This document shows, piece after piece, positions 11,701-24,559 of a stretch of 64,000 bases of DNA. This DNA comes from Azolla caroliniana (Eukaryota > Polypodiophyta): NCBI GenBank assembly GCA_043228905.1, contig JBHGNT010000005.1, forward strand, positions 21,700,001-21,764,000, written 5' to 3'. Under the pieces are notes generated by a model. The model did no database searches and was not told the origin of the DNA. It saw nothing but the letters and a program-made list of their open reading frames with translations. Each line of letters opens with the position of its first letter. The stretch's first letter is position 1. Both the position numbers and the translations under genes were made by a program.

Positions 11701-14700
11701 CGAGCCTTGGATATGTGACAGACTCGATTCCAATCCTTGTGATTACGAGAAGAGATTTGATGATGATGATCGCATTGCTCTGCTGTTGTAGGTTGATGAC
11801 ATGTTGGTAGTAGGCTCCAAGAAACATTGTATTAAAGACTTGAAAGCAGACTTGGCTAAGGAGTTTCAAATGAAGGAAACAAGATTCTAGGATTCAAATG
11901 TACCAAGATACAAATGATAGGAAGATCTGGCTTTCTTAGACAAACATTTGAAGAAAATCTTGCAACGTTTCAACAAACCATGCATTAATTTGGTTGAACG
12001 TTTAAGTCTATAATCCATCAAATTGTAGTTGGAAAAATGCTTTCTGGAAGCTTCTAACATGGCAGTTTGCGTTTGCATTTCTTTATTAATTCTTTGTGAC
12101 AAATAGCCACATTTATCCCAAGAATTCTGTTTTTTCATACATTTTAAACAAATGAAACACATTCTACGTCCATGCAACTTGTAAATAAATATAACATTTT
12201 TTTTAGTTATTTCATCCCCAAAAATATTGCACAGCATTGGCAACCGACTGTAAATGTATTGTACGAGGGGCCACATCCACCAACTTGTTAGTTATTCATG
12301 TATGATGTGTATTTTGCTACACATATTTATGCTGCATTAGTGCTTGGTCTTGGAGGCTGAAGCATATTTGTCAAAATGTACATGTATTTTCTAGTTGCTA
12401 ATAAACTTGGATAATGTATAGATTATTGTACTGTTTCCGATGTGTTTCTGTCATTTTTCTTTACCAGAATAATTTGGGTGAGATTTAGGAGTCATTGTAG
12501 AGATGTGAATGATATTGGAATAAGGGTGGATGCACTTTTTATAATAAAATGAATATATATGTTTTGATTGCTTTCTTCTTTTTCTTTTAGCAGACTGGCT
12601 ATGTGTCAGATTTAGGAGACATTGTAAGAGATGAAATTTATAAATTGAATAAGAAAGGGGATGACAACACATCTGAAGCGAAAATAATTCATGATACAAT
12701 GCTTTGGGATTATGAACCTTCTGCAGCATTTTCTGAGTTGGATCCAGAAGAGTATGAAAACCTTATGATATCTATGCAAGGTATTCTTTATGAGGAGATG
12801 CACATCAACCTCCAAAATAAAGGTAGCATGATCTCCTTAGATAGAGAATGAAAATTTTAATTGTCGAGAAGCTTAAATATGTTCACACCAGTATTATAGT
12901 TCTCATTAGTGCCGTGTCATTGTTGAACAATGATTTGAAATGATGATAGCCCTACCTATGATCATCATCTATTTATGATTTAATTAATTATGGTTTAGCT
13001 AATTAAAGTTTATTGAACCTTTTCTATCGAAAAAGTGGAATGTTTAGCATAATTGGTGGGCAAATGGGTATTAACTCATTAAGCAAGAACACATAGAGCT
13101 ACTCTGTATGGCTATTATTGATTGTCACATTATTATGCTTTCCGTAATCTACAAAAATACTCAATAGTGCAAGCTCATCTTGTTCAGAAACGTCTCTCTT
13201 AGAGGAGTTTGAAAGGTCATGTGAGGAGGAGGACTATGCGCTCTCAACTGTGCTGGAGCAATTGCAAAGTGGAGAGGTAAACATCCTTTGTGGTTCTGTA
13301 TATTTCCCGTGTAAATATGCTTGGTCTGACTTGAACTGTCCTTTTTGAAGTCTTGAGAAGTTTTAGTGGAGTGATGAATAATATTTTCAATGAATGTGTT
13401 TTTGAGGTCCATGAGTTGAATGAGTATCGTAAATGCTTCTTAATTTAATATTAATGGGAACAGTAAGCTCATGCTTGTTCATGTGTGTAGATCCATTAAT
13501 GCTGTGCATAAATCATAAAAACTTATGTAATAACTTTTTATATCGTAGATTTTGGATCTAGATTGATTTAAACTGGATCCATATTAATTATTGCTTCCAT
13601 TATTTACATTTTTCCTAAGATAGATTATTTGTGCATAAAGGCTAAAGCCATGAAATATACTTCAGGCTATCTTGTTCTCTTCAAAACATCATGAATGGGT
13701 ATTCTCTTCAGATAGGTTGCTAGTACTAAATATTAATTAACTTTAGTTCAACCAAGAATTTGAGTAGATGACGGTTGAATTGTACTATGATGAAGTGTTG
13801 GTGTGATCACTTTCATACTTTTTCTGGTTTCCACCATTACTTTCCAATATAGAAAGAACTAAAAGCACCAGGCTCAATTATGTCTTGAAGAAAAGTTTAT
13901 GCAGGAATGAGAGTGCACACTGCACATGGGTGCACTATGAGTTGGCTTCATGTATAAGGCTTGATGTTTTTTCTAGTCTCAATTGACAAGCCAAACACAT
14001 GCCTTGAGTTCAGAGTGATATAATGAGATGGAGAAAAATGTAGTCGTCAAACCAAAGATCCACAATAGATTTTGGTAATAAGCTGATACACAATCAAATT
14101 TAACCTGTGGGTGATATCTACCTTATAATTTTCAGATGAGGTTTATGGACAGTGAAGAAGAGTGCAGGGTTTAGCAAATGATCTTCAAGCGACATTTCTA
14201 ATAGGAAAATCTAAATTCAATTCATGGCTATAATTCACCCTTAGATGATACCATACCTTATCATTTTTGGACAAGCCTACAGGATGGGTGTGCACACTGA
14301 AGAAGAGTACAATGTGTGAAAAATTATTAATTTGGCCTCGTTAAGTTTATTAAGATTCGTCTTGAATTTCAAAAATCCTATTTGTTTCTTTAAATGTCTG
14401 TACAAATTCTCATCTTTCTGAGACCCACACTTTATCATTCCTCACAAGTAGGATTGTAATTCTGGTAATAAATAGAGAAGTCTTTCCATCCCTTGATTTA
14501 AAATTTAAAGTTCTATCAGAATTTGGGTCACTGATTCATGAATTTCATCGCGTTCTGCATACATGGCTTCCCTACAAGGCTCATGAGTTAGAGAGCCTCG
14601 CCAAATGATGGGTGGCTTAACAATTTAGTTAAATTCAAGAAATGCAAGAAAATTCACAAGCTGCCCTAAGTTGTTCGTGAAGACCTATGCTTTGCAGAAA

Positions 14701-16225
14701 TTGATAAACACTTTGGAGACAACTCACGCCCCTAAACATAGAGAGAGAAAGAAAACGACTCCCTAAAAAAAGAACCAATTCCTTTGTTCTTGGATTCCTT
14801 CAAACCTAAGGTTAGAGGCGAATGTTGTGTTTTCATGTAGTTCAGAGTCCAAAGTGTGTAAACCAGGAAAAGATCAGTAATATCAAGTAACAAAAAGATT
14901 GAACTCCTCATGTTCTCAACCAAGTCCAATGACCTTATCACTAGTCTAATATCTTGGAAGTGTTACACTTTTTAAAGTGTGTTGTAGATTTCAGGTACTA
15001 AAGGTGAAAACTTGACTTCGAATAGCAAAAAATATTGAATTTACAGCCAACCCAAACACAGCCCATATCCAGAACCATAAAACGTTTTTAAGTCTTTGTA
15101 TTCTAGTTTTTGATCTTCCCTATGCTTTTGGGTAGGGTAGTATTATACATTTTTAACTCGTTGTATTGGCATATTAAATGCCTCTGTATGGATGTCATGT
15201 ATTGGTCATGCATTTCCAAATTTGAAATAGTGGTATTCGAGGATGAGAACCGGTCAATTTTCCGACGAAAACATGAATAAAGTTTTTGTTTTTTCATCCT
15301 CTCTTCCTTTGGATTTTATGGTCTTTTGCACAAGGAACCCACATTCATATCTACACATGTCAAGAATCTTCATGTCAATGGTAGATACGGTAGCTTAATC
15401 AGTATCGTCTTGTTAACTTTAGTCCAAGAATGGCCAAATAGCCCCTTAAAAATTGTGTTCAACACGATGTATTCTCACAATCTAGTTTTGCCCTACATCT
15501 TTAGTATATATAATACTTGAATCTACGTTATTATATCCAAGTCTAGTGCTTTTGACACCTCAAGGTTGTTGGAGCCTGAAAGGTTTAAAGCTGGAAATGA
15601 ATAATGAAGAAGAAATCCGGGGAAAAAAAGAAATCAAGGAAGATGAAAAGAAACAGGGGCTGAGGAAAAGGAAATCAATAATACACGAAAATTGATCTAA
15701 TACATAGTACTACTGAATGGAGTATTGAAAATTATTTTCAAACCATTATGGTGGAGATTTGCTTTATCTTTACTGATGGTAAGTTGAATGTGTCGAAGGA
15801 TGGAGTTTTTTGTCCGATTTGCAAAACTGGGAAACTTCAACAAGCTCATCATTTAATATACTGTGAATATGGGCATCTTCGACTCAATGTGCAGCATGAG
15901 AAGGTGATAATTTTTACCTAAAATATATGTATTATTTAATTCTATTTCATTTTTATTTGTTGATGTGTAGCATATCATTCCGTAGGCTCAGCCTTTGCTT
16001 GTGAGTGAGGCCTCTTAGTACATATGGCTGTAGCATCCAAATATAACTTGTCTCTCCAAACAGGTGAATTTAGAGTTTCTCCGGAAAAGACTAGAAGAGT
16101 TGTTGCAGCAACACTTCGATTTGGGTTGCAAATGCCAGCCTATATTTTGTACAGATAACAGATTCTCTATTACAGCTTTGTATATGCAATGCAGTTCATG
16201 TGAGACCTTTGAATTAGTCATATAA
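8752..16225 (+). CDS. RPAIN: RPA-interacting protein (RPAIN/RIP family), six exons
   Basis: Family proteins bind replication protein A and support its nuclear import. Proposed coding exons are 8752-8817, 9128-9214, 12591-12822, 13188-13276, 15784-15903 and 16064-16225, all with GT/AG ends and compatible phase, giving about 251 residues. The N-terminus has the family block PNWKQKLRESCLERV with NQLLWKIRL. The middle is acidic (DPEEYENLMISMQGILYEEM). The C-terminus is the Cys-rich zinc finger: CPICKTGKLQ, LIYCEYGHLRLNVQHEKVNLEFL, GCKCQPIFC, and ITALYMQCSSCETFELVI before TAA. The start at 8752 is the ATG in frame with the conserved block. The acceptor of exon 5 is uncertain (15784, or a nearby in-phase AG such as 15754), and exon 3 could start at 12594. 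Intron 2 is 3.4 kb and holds a copia relic; intron 4 is 2.5 kb. The frame is intact throughout, so the gene is probably functional. Confidence 0.88.
11190..11960 (+). pseudogene. Ty1/copia reverse transcriptase relic inside RPAIN intron 2
   Basis: Frames on the plus strand give SFREATKNQEAYLGRV, then ALHKKTWDVAPLIQGRKAIG, then NGELEEEVYMLQPRG with NKSLYGLK and CWYNKFDYF at 11550-11700. Near 11790-11880, VDDMLVVGSKKHCIKDLK carries the polymerase-site remnant and EFQMKET follows. Multiple stops and frame changes make it non-functional. The string agctctgatac at 10669-10679 resembles a reversed copia primer-binding site, but no LTR pair was found. Confidence 0.8.
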
Positions 16226-18880
16226 TCCCCCGGCTGACATCTAAGTTTTGCGAAACAACCTTGTTTTTGAGGTCCAAAATGAGCGATATTGGAGTTAAAT
16301 TTTTGCCATATTGTCATTCATACCATTCATAGAGATATTAATCATACACCTATGGCTGGTGAAAGAGCGAGCTTATTCAATAAGATAAATAGTAGAGTTC
16401 AATTTTTTGATTCTTTGTAAAGAATGTTCTTTAAGATCACTAATGCAATCAATTTTGTTTTGGAGAATGTCATGGAACAATAAGCTTGGCTTGAATAATG
16501 TGTTTTTGAGTTGCAAAAGCAAATATAAAATCTTATGTGAAATGGTTATCATCATCTGATTCCTAGAGTCTTATTGTGTGTGCAGCTAAACCTCTACTTT
16601 GTTGAAACATCAATATTTTTACAGGGATGCAATATAAACGTGATTGGTCTTTTGCTTTATCTTAATGAGATATTTTGATTGAATTTGTTTACTTAAATTC
16701 ATAGGAATCCTACATTTTTTATGCACTCATATTTTGTTCAATAAAGTATCTGCTATTGCTCCAATGATTAATCATTTCATTGATTAGTAATGTGTTGCGT
16801 AGCTTTTGGTGACTGGATCTTGATTAGTAAGCAACAAGAAATCAAATTGATTATTGGATGTTGCTTGATTGATGAGCATTACTAATTGCAGTGAACCAAT
16901 TAGACAATAATGAGGGGAAAATTTTAGTGAAACATTTCAACAAGCTATTTTTATGACCTTTATTAAACATGCATTTTTTTCGATAAATTACATTTTCTAG
17001 AAGGATGGAGCCTCAAATCTAGTGTAAATTAGAGGTCCAAAGGGTTATATTGTTTCCAAGTTTGATTCTTGCAATCAAACTCTTGTGCCTAAAACCCATC
17101 TCTTGACATAATTTATTATATTGTATACACTTTCAAGTTCCTAGCTCTAGTGATCTTGGATAGTCAACCACCTCCGATTCTCATATCATAGTATTGGCTA
17201 TGCCATCTATCAATGATAGCAAGGAATTTGTGATTTCAAGTTCCTAGCTTAATTGAATCTTGTATAGTCAACAACCTCCAATTCTCATATCCTAGTATTG
17301 GGTACACCATCTAACAATGTCAACGGGGAATTGTGGTTTCTACAACAAGCATATTTTTGTCTCACATCGTTATAACATTATTCGACAAGGATTTAACAAA
17401 AATTTGTTGTCTACTTCTAAAGTAATTAGGAAAATCATCATTTTCGATCACTTGAAACAATCTTTCATTCAAATGGTTTGAATGCCTACAACATTCACAA
17501 TAAATTACTTGAAAAAGCAATGTCACCCTAATGTGATTTGATGGTTTTGACTTCTTTTAATCTTTAATATTGGTAAAACATCAGCATGTATGCACACATA
17601 CGAGTCCTTGCAATACATTCATCTAAACATACAAAAATGCATAAATGAAAGTGGCCATCTATTTATATATATATAGATATGGGTGTGGGGCCTGGGTTTG
17701 AAGATATTGTAATACATATTTCTATTTAAGATGGAGGGCATTTTATAGTTGTATCATAAAGATTATGATCATGGGAAAAAAGTATACCACTAATGTCAAT
17801 TGCTAGACAATTGGCTTTGCATCACAAAACCTCTTTTTACAACGTATTTTTGTTAATAGCCTAGTTTTGTGCGTGAGAAGGCAAGCATAACACTTTCTCA
17901 AATTACATAAGTGCATGTTCTACATCCAAGATCGACCAAATGTGAATGTGCTTCATACATAAGGCGAGGATTGTTGTGGTAAACGATGAAACCAACCCAA
18001 CATTCAATGTTGTTAAACCCATTAGTGCTCAATGTTTGGGTCTAGAACAAGTGAGAGTGAGCAATCTCATTATTAATGCAAGACGGATGAGCTCTCGGAC
18101 ACCTCGACACCTGCTAGCGAAGCCAACCAACAAGGGCGGATGTTTAAACCCCGGACACGCTGGTGCCCAACCAAGAGCGAGTGAAGAGCGGACATCTGGA
18201 TCCACGTCCGTGTCCGCCTTCCGGATAATGGTGAATAAGCACAAACGCTCGATGCCTAATGATGCCTCGGCAAATGGCGTCGTAAAGTTGTGCTAGAACC
18301 CTAATCTAGCCTACCACCAAAAAACCCTATAGCCTACCACTAAAACCTCCTACTAATGGGGGGCTAGATAAAGAAAAACAATGAACAAAAAATGGGGCCT
18401 TTGCAGATTAATTGTTGGTTTGGGTGAAAAGTCACATAACCGCCTCCCCTGTTTTTCTTTTTCTGGTTTTTTTCTCATTGATTTCTCTTTTTCAGCAGAA
18501 CATTATTTCTTCAGCAAATAGTGTGTCATATGGCAATGAAACGCCACCATTTCATACAACACAATTCATTTTTTACCTCCAATCCAATCCAATTCTTCCT
18601 CTCTGTCTCTGTCTCTGCCTCTCTGTGTCTAACCTGCATGGAGTCCCCATCTTGCTTCTTCTTTGCCATGGATCTATCTCTGTGAATCCATCATTCAACC
18701 CTATCTTATCTCTGCACACGTACATATAATAATCAATTAGGGAACGAAAAGAAGCACCCAATAGAAACCCTAAGCCTTGTACTTGAATACAAATCATATC
18801 ATATACATAGATAGGTGTATATATGCATTGATAGATACATAAATAGACAGGTAGAAACACAGACAGACAGACAAACAGAC
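16226..18880. other. Intergenic region between the RPAIN-type gene and PACRG
   Basis: No recognisable gene. It holds an imperfect 103-bp duplication (17131-17337) and a GC-rich island at about 18080-18290. The island opens a 116-codon frame without recognisable domains and may be transposon debris. The last 300 bases before PACRG are pyrimidine-rich on the plus strand (repeated ctctgtctctg) and probably include its promoter and 5' UTR. Confidence 0.5.
17131..17337 (+). repeat. 103-bp imperfect tandem duplication
   Basis: Two units start at 17131 and 17234 with tttcaagttcctagct. They share tagtcaac-acctcc-attctcatatc and gtattgg further on. Divergence is visible at roughly one base in six. 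Confidence 0.8.
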
Positions 18881-18884
18881 GGAG

Positions 18885-21654
18885 ATGGCAGACATTGCAG
18901 GGCAACTTTTTGCTTTTGAGTATTGTAATGCAAAGCTGAAAGGGAGGCCCACCATGAAGAAGACAAAGCAATCCCTCTCCTGCTTTGATCAGACCCTCCC
19001 TGTGGCAGTAAGGATTCCTTTCTCTTCCAATCTCTGCCATTATGATTCGAATCAATCTTAAACATGGATTAGGGGTTCCTTAATCATGGATTAGTGGGTT
19101 CTTAATCATTGGTTAGTATGGGCCCTTTAGCATTGGTTAGTGGATTCTTAATCATTGGTTAGTGTGGGCCCTTTTAACATTGGTTAGTGGGTTCTTAATT
19201 ATGGATTAGCGGGTTCTTAATCGTGGATTAGTGGGTTCTTAATCATTGGTTAGTGTGGGCCTTCAGCATTGGTTAGTGGGTTCTTAATCATTGGTTAGTG
19301 TGGGCCCTTTAGCATTGGTTAGTGGGTTCTTAATCATGGATTAGCGGGTTCTTAATTGTGGATTAGTGGGTTCTTAATCATTGGTTAGTGTGGGCCTTCA
19401 GCATTGGTTAGTGTGTGCTTCATCATGGATTAATGGGTTCTTAATCATTAGTTAATGTGGCCCCTTTAGCATTGATTAATGTCGTAACCATTGATTAGAT
19501 TATTGAGTTCTTAACGGGTTCCTTCTATCGAGGCTCATAATGTCCCGCTAGCACTCGTCCCACGCACGGGTGTTAATCCATTCGGAATAAAGTGTCCAAA
19601 TTTGATCTACATGGCAACACATTCGGATAATGTCTCGTAATTTGATCTACATGGATTGTGGTGTCAATGATTAGCGGCTTCATAACGATTGATTAATTGC
19701 ACATGCATCGTTGTTCTTCATCATTGATTGATCTATTAGTGAGTGAGTGAGCCAGTGAGTGAGTGTACTTTGTTGCTCTAAAGAATTGATTAACAAACTC
19801 TTGTTCTTGTTTGATAAAAGTTGTCTCGAAGAGCAGGTCGCCATGAAGTGTGTCGCCTCAAAGACAAGGAGTTGCCATACTACTCGTCCAATGGAGAACT
19901 CAGGTGTGAAACCAAAAGATCTTGTGTGTATGTTTGTGTGTGTTTCTTGATTACCAAAACTACCCCCACCCTTCACTTAAAATAATTTTCGTGACACACG
20001 TACCCCCTCTACCTTCTGTGCCTTTTGGTGGAACCTTTAGTTAAGGGCACTCGGGCAAAGAGTAATTGTTTTGGTAATTCGTGAAACATTCGGGTGCTAG
20101 GTAATTTTAGGAAATTTCGTGAAACTTTTGTTGGTTTTATAGGTGTTAGGGCTATTTCTTTTGGAAAATCTATTGTTTTTTCACTAGTGATCTCTTGATT
20201 ATGTTGTGTGAACATGTTTGCACTTTTTTAAACAAAATGGTGATCCTAGAGTTGTTTCCAATGCTCCCAACCAATCATTGGGGTGTGGACAACATTGGTG
20301 CCTCTCAGAGACCTAAAAATGGTCAAGGATAGTTTTATCAGGATTTTTTGAAACTATGAGGGCAAATTTGAGTAAATTTCCCTTAAATTAAATGGACAAG
20401 TCTCTTTTATGATTTAAAAACCTGACATTCTCCAATGGTAAAATATATGGAATATCAACACCCCCACCCCAACATTTGTAACCATGAATGTTGTGTTTTC
20501 TTCCAAAGGCATCGCATTCCAAAGAAAATGCCCTCGGATTACACGCGAAAAGGAGATGGTGAGAAGATAAAGAGAGGGGAACTCCATAAAGAAGTCCCCA
20601 AGGCTGAACCACCAGTCGCCGGAGCCTTCAAATTGCGTGACAATCCTCCAAATACCTTGGTAATATTCTTAATCTCCTTGCTTAGACCTACACCATTTGA
20701 ATGATTGGTTTTGTGAATTAAAAACACATTTGTAAAGAACTAATTGTACATTTACATTACCAAGTCAAACTTCTTATTAGCAAATTTAATGAAAGGGTTT
20801 TTACTTTTATGATTTGATCTTCATGGTTATGATACCAGTTTCGGAAACTTTATGAAAGAGGGGACTTGCCATTACAAATCCTACATAGTAGCTCAAAGAA
20901 TTCTCTTCTATGGAAAGTGGACATAAGAAAGCTCGATTATCACCACTATTTGCCCATTTTCTTTGATGGGATAAGAGAGAAGGAAGAACCCTTCCGATTT
21001 ATCGCTGTGAAAGGTGTCGAGGACCTTCTCAAGGTTGGTACTAATATGTAATCTTAATGTAGAAATCCTTTTTGACTATATAAGGTTCGTGTTGGTGACA
21101 TGCTTCTAAATATAATGTTAGATTGTCAATTCTTTTCTAGTTATTTGATTGCCAAATTGCAGTAGTAATAACAATACCAAAATATATGTTGTTGCATGTA
21201 GGGTGGTCAAGGGAAGATATTGCCCGTCATACCACAATTGATCATACCGATTAAGACCGCACTCAATACAAGAGACCCTGGTGTCATGAACATAGCACTC
21301 CAGGTACCAATATCAAGATTATGTTTGGTGTGTATGTGTGTATGCTTGTCTAAAATATTTGATAGTTATGAGTGCTTTATCGTTTTATAGCTCATGTGCA
21401 AGTTGGTGGAGTCTGAGGAAATGATCGGTCAATCCTTAGTGCCTTACTATAGGCAATTGCTTCCAATCTTGAACATATTTAAGAATAACATACCCAACAT
21501 GGGAGACAACATAGATTATGCTCAACAAAAGCATGGGTGCACCGGAGAACTCGTGGACAAGGTTCTCGAGCTTTTTGAATCACATGGAGGTGAAGATGCA
21601 TTCATAAATATCAAGTATATGGTGCCCACTTATGAATCATGTGTGACACACTAG
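18885..21654 (+). CDS. PACRG: Parkin co-regulated gene protein homologue (PACRG), six exons
   Basis: PACRG is a microtubule-associated protein of the inner junction of ciliary and flagellar doublets. Proposed exons are 18885-19007, 19821-19903, 20509-20659, 20839-21033, 21202-21303 and 21391-21654. All have GT/AG borders and matching phase, giving 305 residues with no stop. Family landmarks in order: [91 protein letters not shown], and the C-terminus [19 protein letters not shown]. The N-terminal 75 residues (exons 1-2) are a lineage-specific extension and the least certain part. A shorter protein could start at the ATG at 20528. Exons 3-6 alone cover the conserved armadillo-like region. Intron 1 carries a minisatellite. 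The intact frame and strong conservation argue for a working gene, presumably used in sperm flagella. Confidence 0.93.
19077..19510 (+). repeat. Intronic minisatellite with about 135-bp higher-order unit
   Basis: The motif ttcttaatca-tggttagtg, alternating with tgggccctttagcattggttag, is repeated through most of PACRG intron 1. The variant ggattagcgggttcttaat recurs 135 bases apart (about 19204 and 19339) with the same flanking variants, which shows nested amplification of a multi-unit block. Confidence 0.85.
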
Positions 21655-24040
21655 GCACAAGCTACTTAGTTCGCAGTGACTATTTGTATGAATCATGTTG
21701 CATCGTATGTTGAATCAATTCATCAAACCTCCTAGCTCTAATTAATGATTTCTGAGGATATCAAGAATGTAAAAAAAAAACTTTATCTTTTTCTAATGGA
21801 TCCAACAATCCACATTGCATACAACAAACTTTGAACCACAAGGCAATACGTTTGTGACAAATGTGTGCATTTTCGATTGAAAGTAATAGTTCGCGTCCTC
21901 GTTATTTTATTGTTAATATACCATGCGTGAGAGATAAATCAATTTCAATTGAAAGTGTAGTTCACATCCCCATTATGTAATCGCTAATGATCATTAGAAA
22001 GCTCCAAAATGAATTATCATGAGTGCGTCTAGTGCCTTTAAACCTCCATCGTTTTGTCTTACTCATAAGTAAAACTTCATGCGATCAAACCATGCTAGGG
22101 CTCACAAAAATAATGTGAATTTTAGAAATGATTGGTTTTAGAGGTTGCCTTACTTCATAAAGGAAGGAAATATTTAGGGATATACCTACGGTGGGCATCC
22201 TCAGTAAATGATGAGTTGCATTGTGAGGTTTTAGATATTTACAATAGATACTATTGTGTATGTTAGAAATGACCATTACAAACTTTTGTAATGTATTGTT
22301 TATACGTCATATTTGTACTCAAGTATAGGATTGAAAAGTTGTGTTCCTAATCCTTAGTAAATGGAACATCATTCTAAATCTAAGATCATTCGAAACCTCC
22401 AACTAAATATTGATTGCTTGGTCTAAGATCTAGCAATGAATACATGCTTGGCAATATTCTCTCTTGTTGGAACGGATGTTTTGCACAAACATTGGAGTAT
22501 GATGCCAATCTTTAAGTTACTATAATGGTAGATCTTTTGAATTCTTTTATAACGTGGATATAATCCAATATATAATTCGAATCAAGATCAACAATATATG
22601 TTTAGCTCTTGATTTATATTTTCAATATTGTAAACCTAAACGTAAAATGTTTTTTAATTATTGGGCAAGTTCAGATGTTTCGTTTCATACACATTTGTTG
22701 GGTTTCCCATATCATTGTGTCGGATGGATAATCCGAAACCAAGAAATGTAAACCTCAATAGTCCATGACATGTGGATTAGGCTTAACTTCATACACTTGA
22801 GGAATGATGTGTAGTGCACATAAGCTAATATGGATAGACACTCAAAGTGTCAATTTATTATTCCATGTTGTTAGTTGTGAATGTACTTGTTGTATAAGTA
22901 CACCTTCAATGCATAATGAGATCATGTGCACAAATACATCAAAACAATCAAGAAGCAATAAATTAGTCGAATAGTACAATCATGTAGGCAACAAGATTGC
23001 TCTATTATAGATTTAAAGTCGAGCAAACAAAGCAAACCTAGTGACATGTATGCAGTTTACATAGCAATGATTGGAATCAAACTCTAGTGTGAAGGTTGTG
23101 TATCAAAGGGGGAACTTTTTTATGATCTTCGAGAGGTAAACTTTAGTGAGCATTATTTGTATGTTACTTGTCCCAAGTGTCCAAATTGTAATGGTTCAAA
23201 CAAGGCCTTACAAAATAATAATATGAGGGCTTTAAAAAAGACCAATTATTAATAAGAGAGTTATATAAAATTATTAAACACCATAACAAAATAAGGAAAA
23301 TATCACAAATGTAAACCAAGTAGAATGGCATTGCTTATATACCTATACAAGTGCTATACAAGTAAATGGCAACAAGATTATATTGTGAGCAATGAGCTTT
23401 GACATCAGACATTACATGTATCATCTTGTACGAGTTGTTTTTACTACAAATCTTATACGTTGCATTCGTCTCGAATAATTTATCTAGTATTGTTGTAGTT
23501 TGCCTACACACACCCCTAGTATCTTTACTTGCTCATGCATTCCTCTCCAAACAAAGGGTCTCGATGCATCTCACAAAGTTGGTTGAACATGTGGGCCATA
23601 CGACAAGCAATCATTGTGGTGACATGCATGCAATGACCATGTGCCTTGCAAACATGAGATCAAGGAAGTAAATATGTGTGTGGTGCATACTATTACGGAT
23701 ATCCCAATTACCAGTTTTAACATTACTCCTTATAGGCACGAATAATGATAGATGGGTCGTTCGTGGTCATGCATGTGTCGTTGAGACATGCGCCTCCATT
23801 GTCATGGTCCATGGGATCTTAGATGGGGCCATGAATAACTATAGATGGGTGGTTCGTTGATGGGTCTTAGATGGCCAATAATGGATGGGTGGTACACACG
23901 GGGTGTCACTCATATCATATCTATGTTTCTCCGGCCACCCCCAAAACGAGAGAGAACTAAATGGTAAAAGCTCATTGAAGAGTTCGACAAATTGTGCGCA
24001 AAGTTGCTCGCTAAATGAACCGACATATGTGCGGGTGGTC
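21655..24040. other. Intergenic, no gene recognised
   Basis: AT-rich and stop-rich in all frames. A few frames of 60-120 codons (for example around 23400-23670 and 23840-24210) show no recognisable motif. Nothing here is supported as a gene. Confidence 0.5.
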
Positions 24041-24049
24041 ACCGAGATG

Positions 24050-24250
24050 TGTGTGTATGTATATGATATGTATGTGTACAGTGTATGGATGGATGGATGA
24101 TATGTATGTATGTATGTATGCATGCATGTATGTGTGTGTGTATGTGAGTATGTATGTTGTATGCATATGAATGGATGTATGTAATGTATGTATGTTGTAT
24201 CAGTATGCATATGAATGGATGTATGATATGTATGTATGTATGTAATGTTT
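24050..24250 (+). repeat. TATG-type microsatellite, compound
   Basis: Runs of gtat/tatg units are interspersed with gcatatgaatggatg. The block tatgcatatgaatggatgta occurs twice (about 24160 and 24202), so a segment of the array has itself duplicated. Confidence 0.85.
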
Positions 24251-24559
24251 TCTTATATAAAGCTTCAAAGACATGGTACAGAGAGGTCATGATGATTGTG
24301 GAGAGTGTGTGTAAGAAGAAGAAGAAGAAGGAGAAGGAGTGGGGGAAATGCAGCATTAATGCTGGAGCTCAGACAAAACAAAACAAAAATAATGCGTTAT
24401 AATTTAGGGTTTCTCAAAACCCTGCTCTCTGTAAAACCCCTCTTGTATTTATTTATTTACTATGCTCTTCCACCCTTCATCCTCGGACTATAAAACCCAT
24501 TTTTTTCCTTCTTCTTTTTGTTTTGCTCTTAACCTCTCCATGATCACTAATTACCCACT

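Noticed and set aside
17946-18296. 116-codon ORF in a GC-rich island
   Set aside because: No domain, no start context, flanks non-coding; better explained as transposon debris or an isolated GC-rich repeat.
18885-19007. Separate small gene starting [11 protein letters not shown]
   Set aside because: Its donor joins in phase to the next exon and on to PACRG with no stop, so it is read as PACRG exon 1.
23839-24356. Thr/His/Tyr-rich frames (HTHTYIHTY type)
   Set aside because: Translation of the TATG/GTAT microsatellite.
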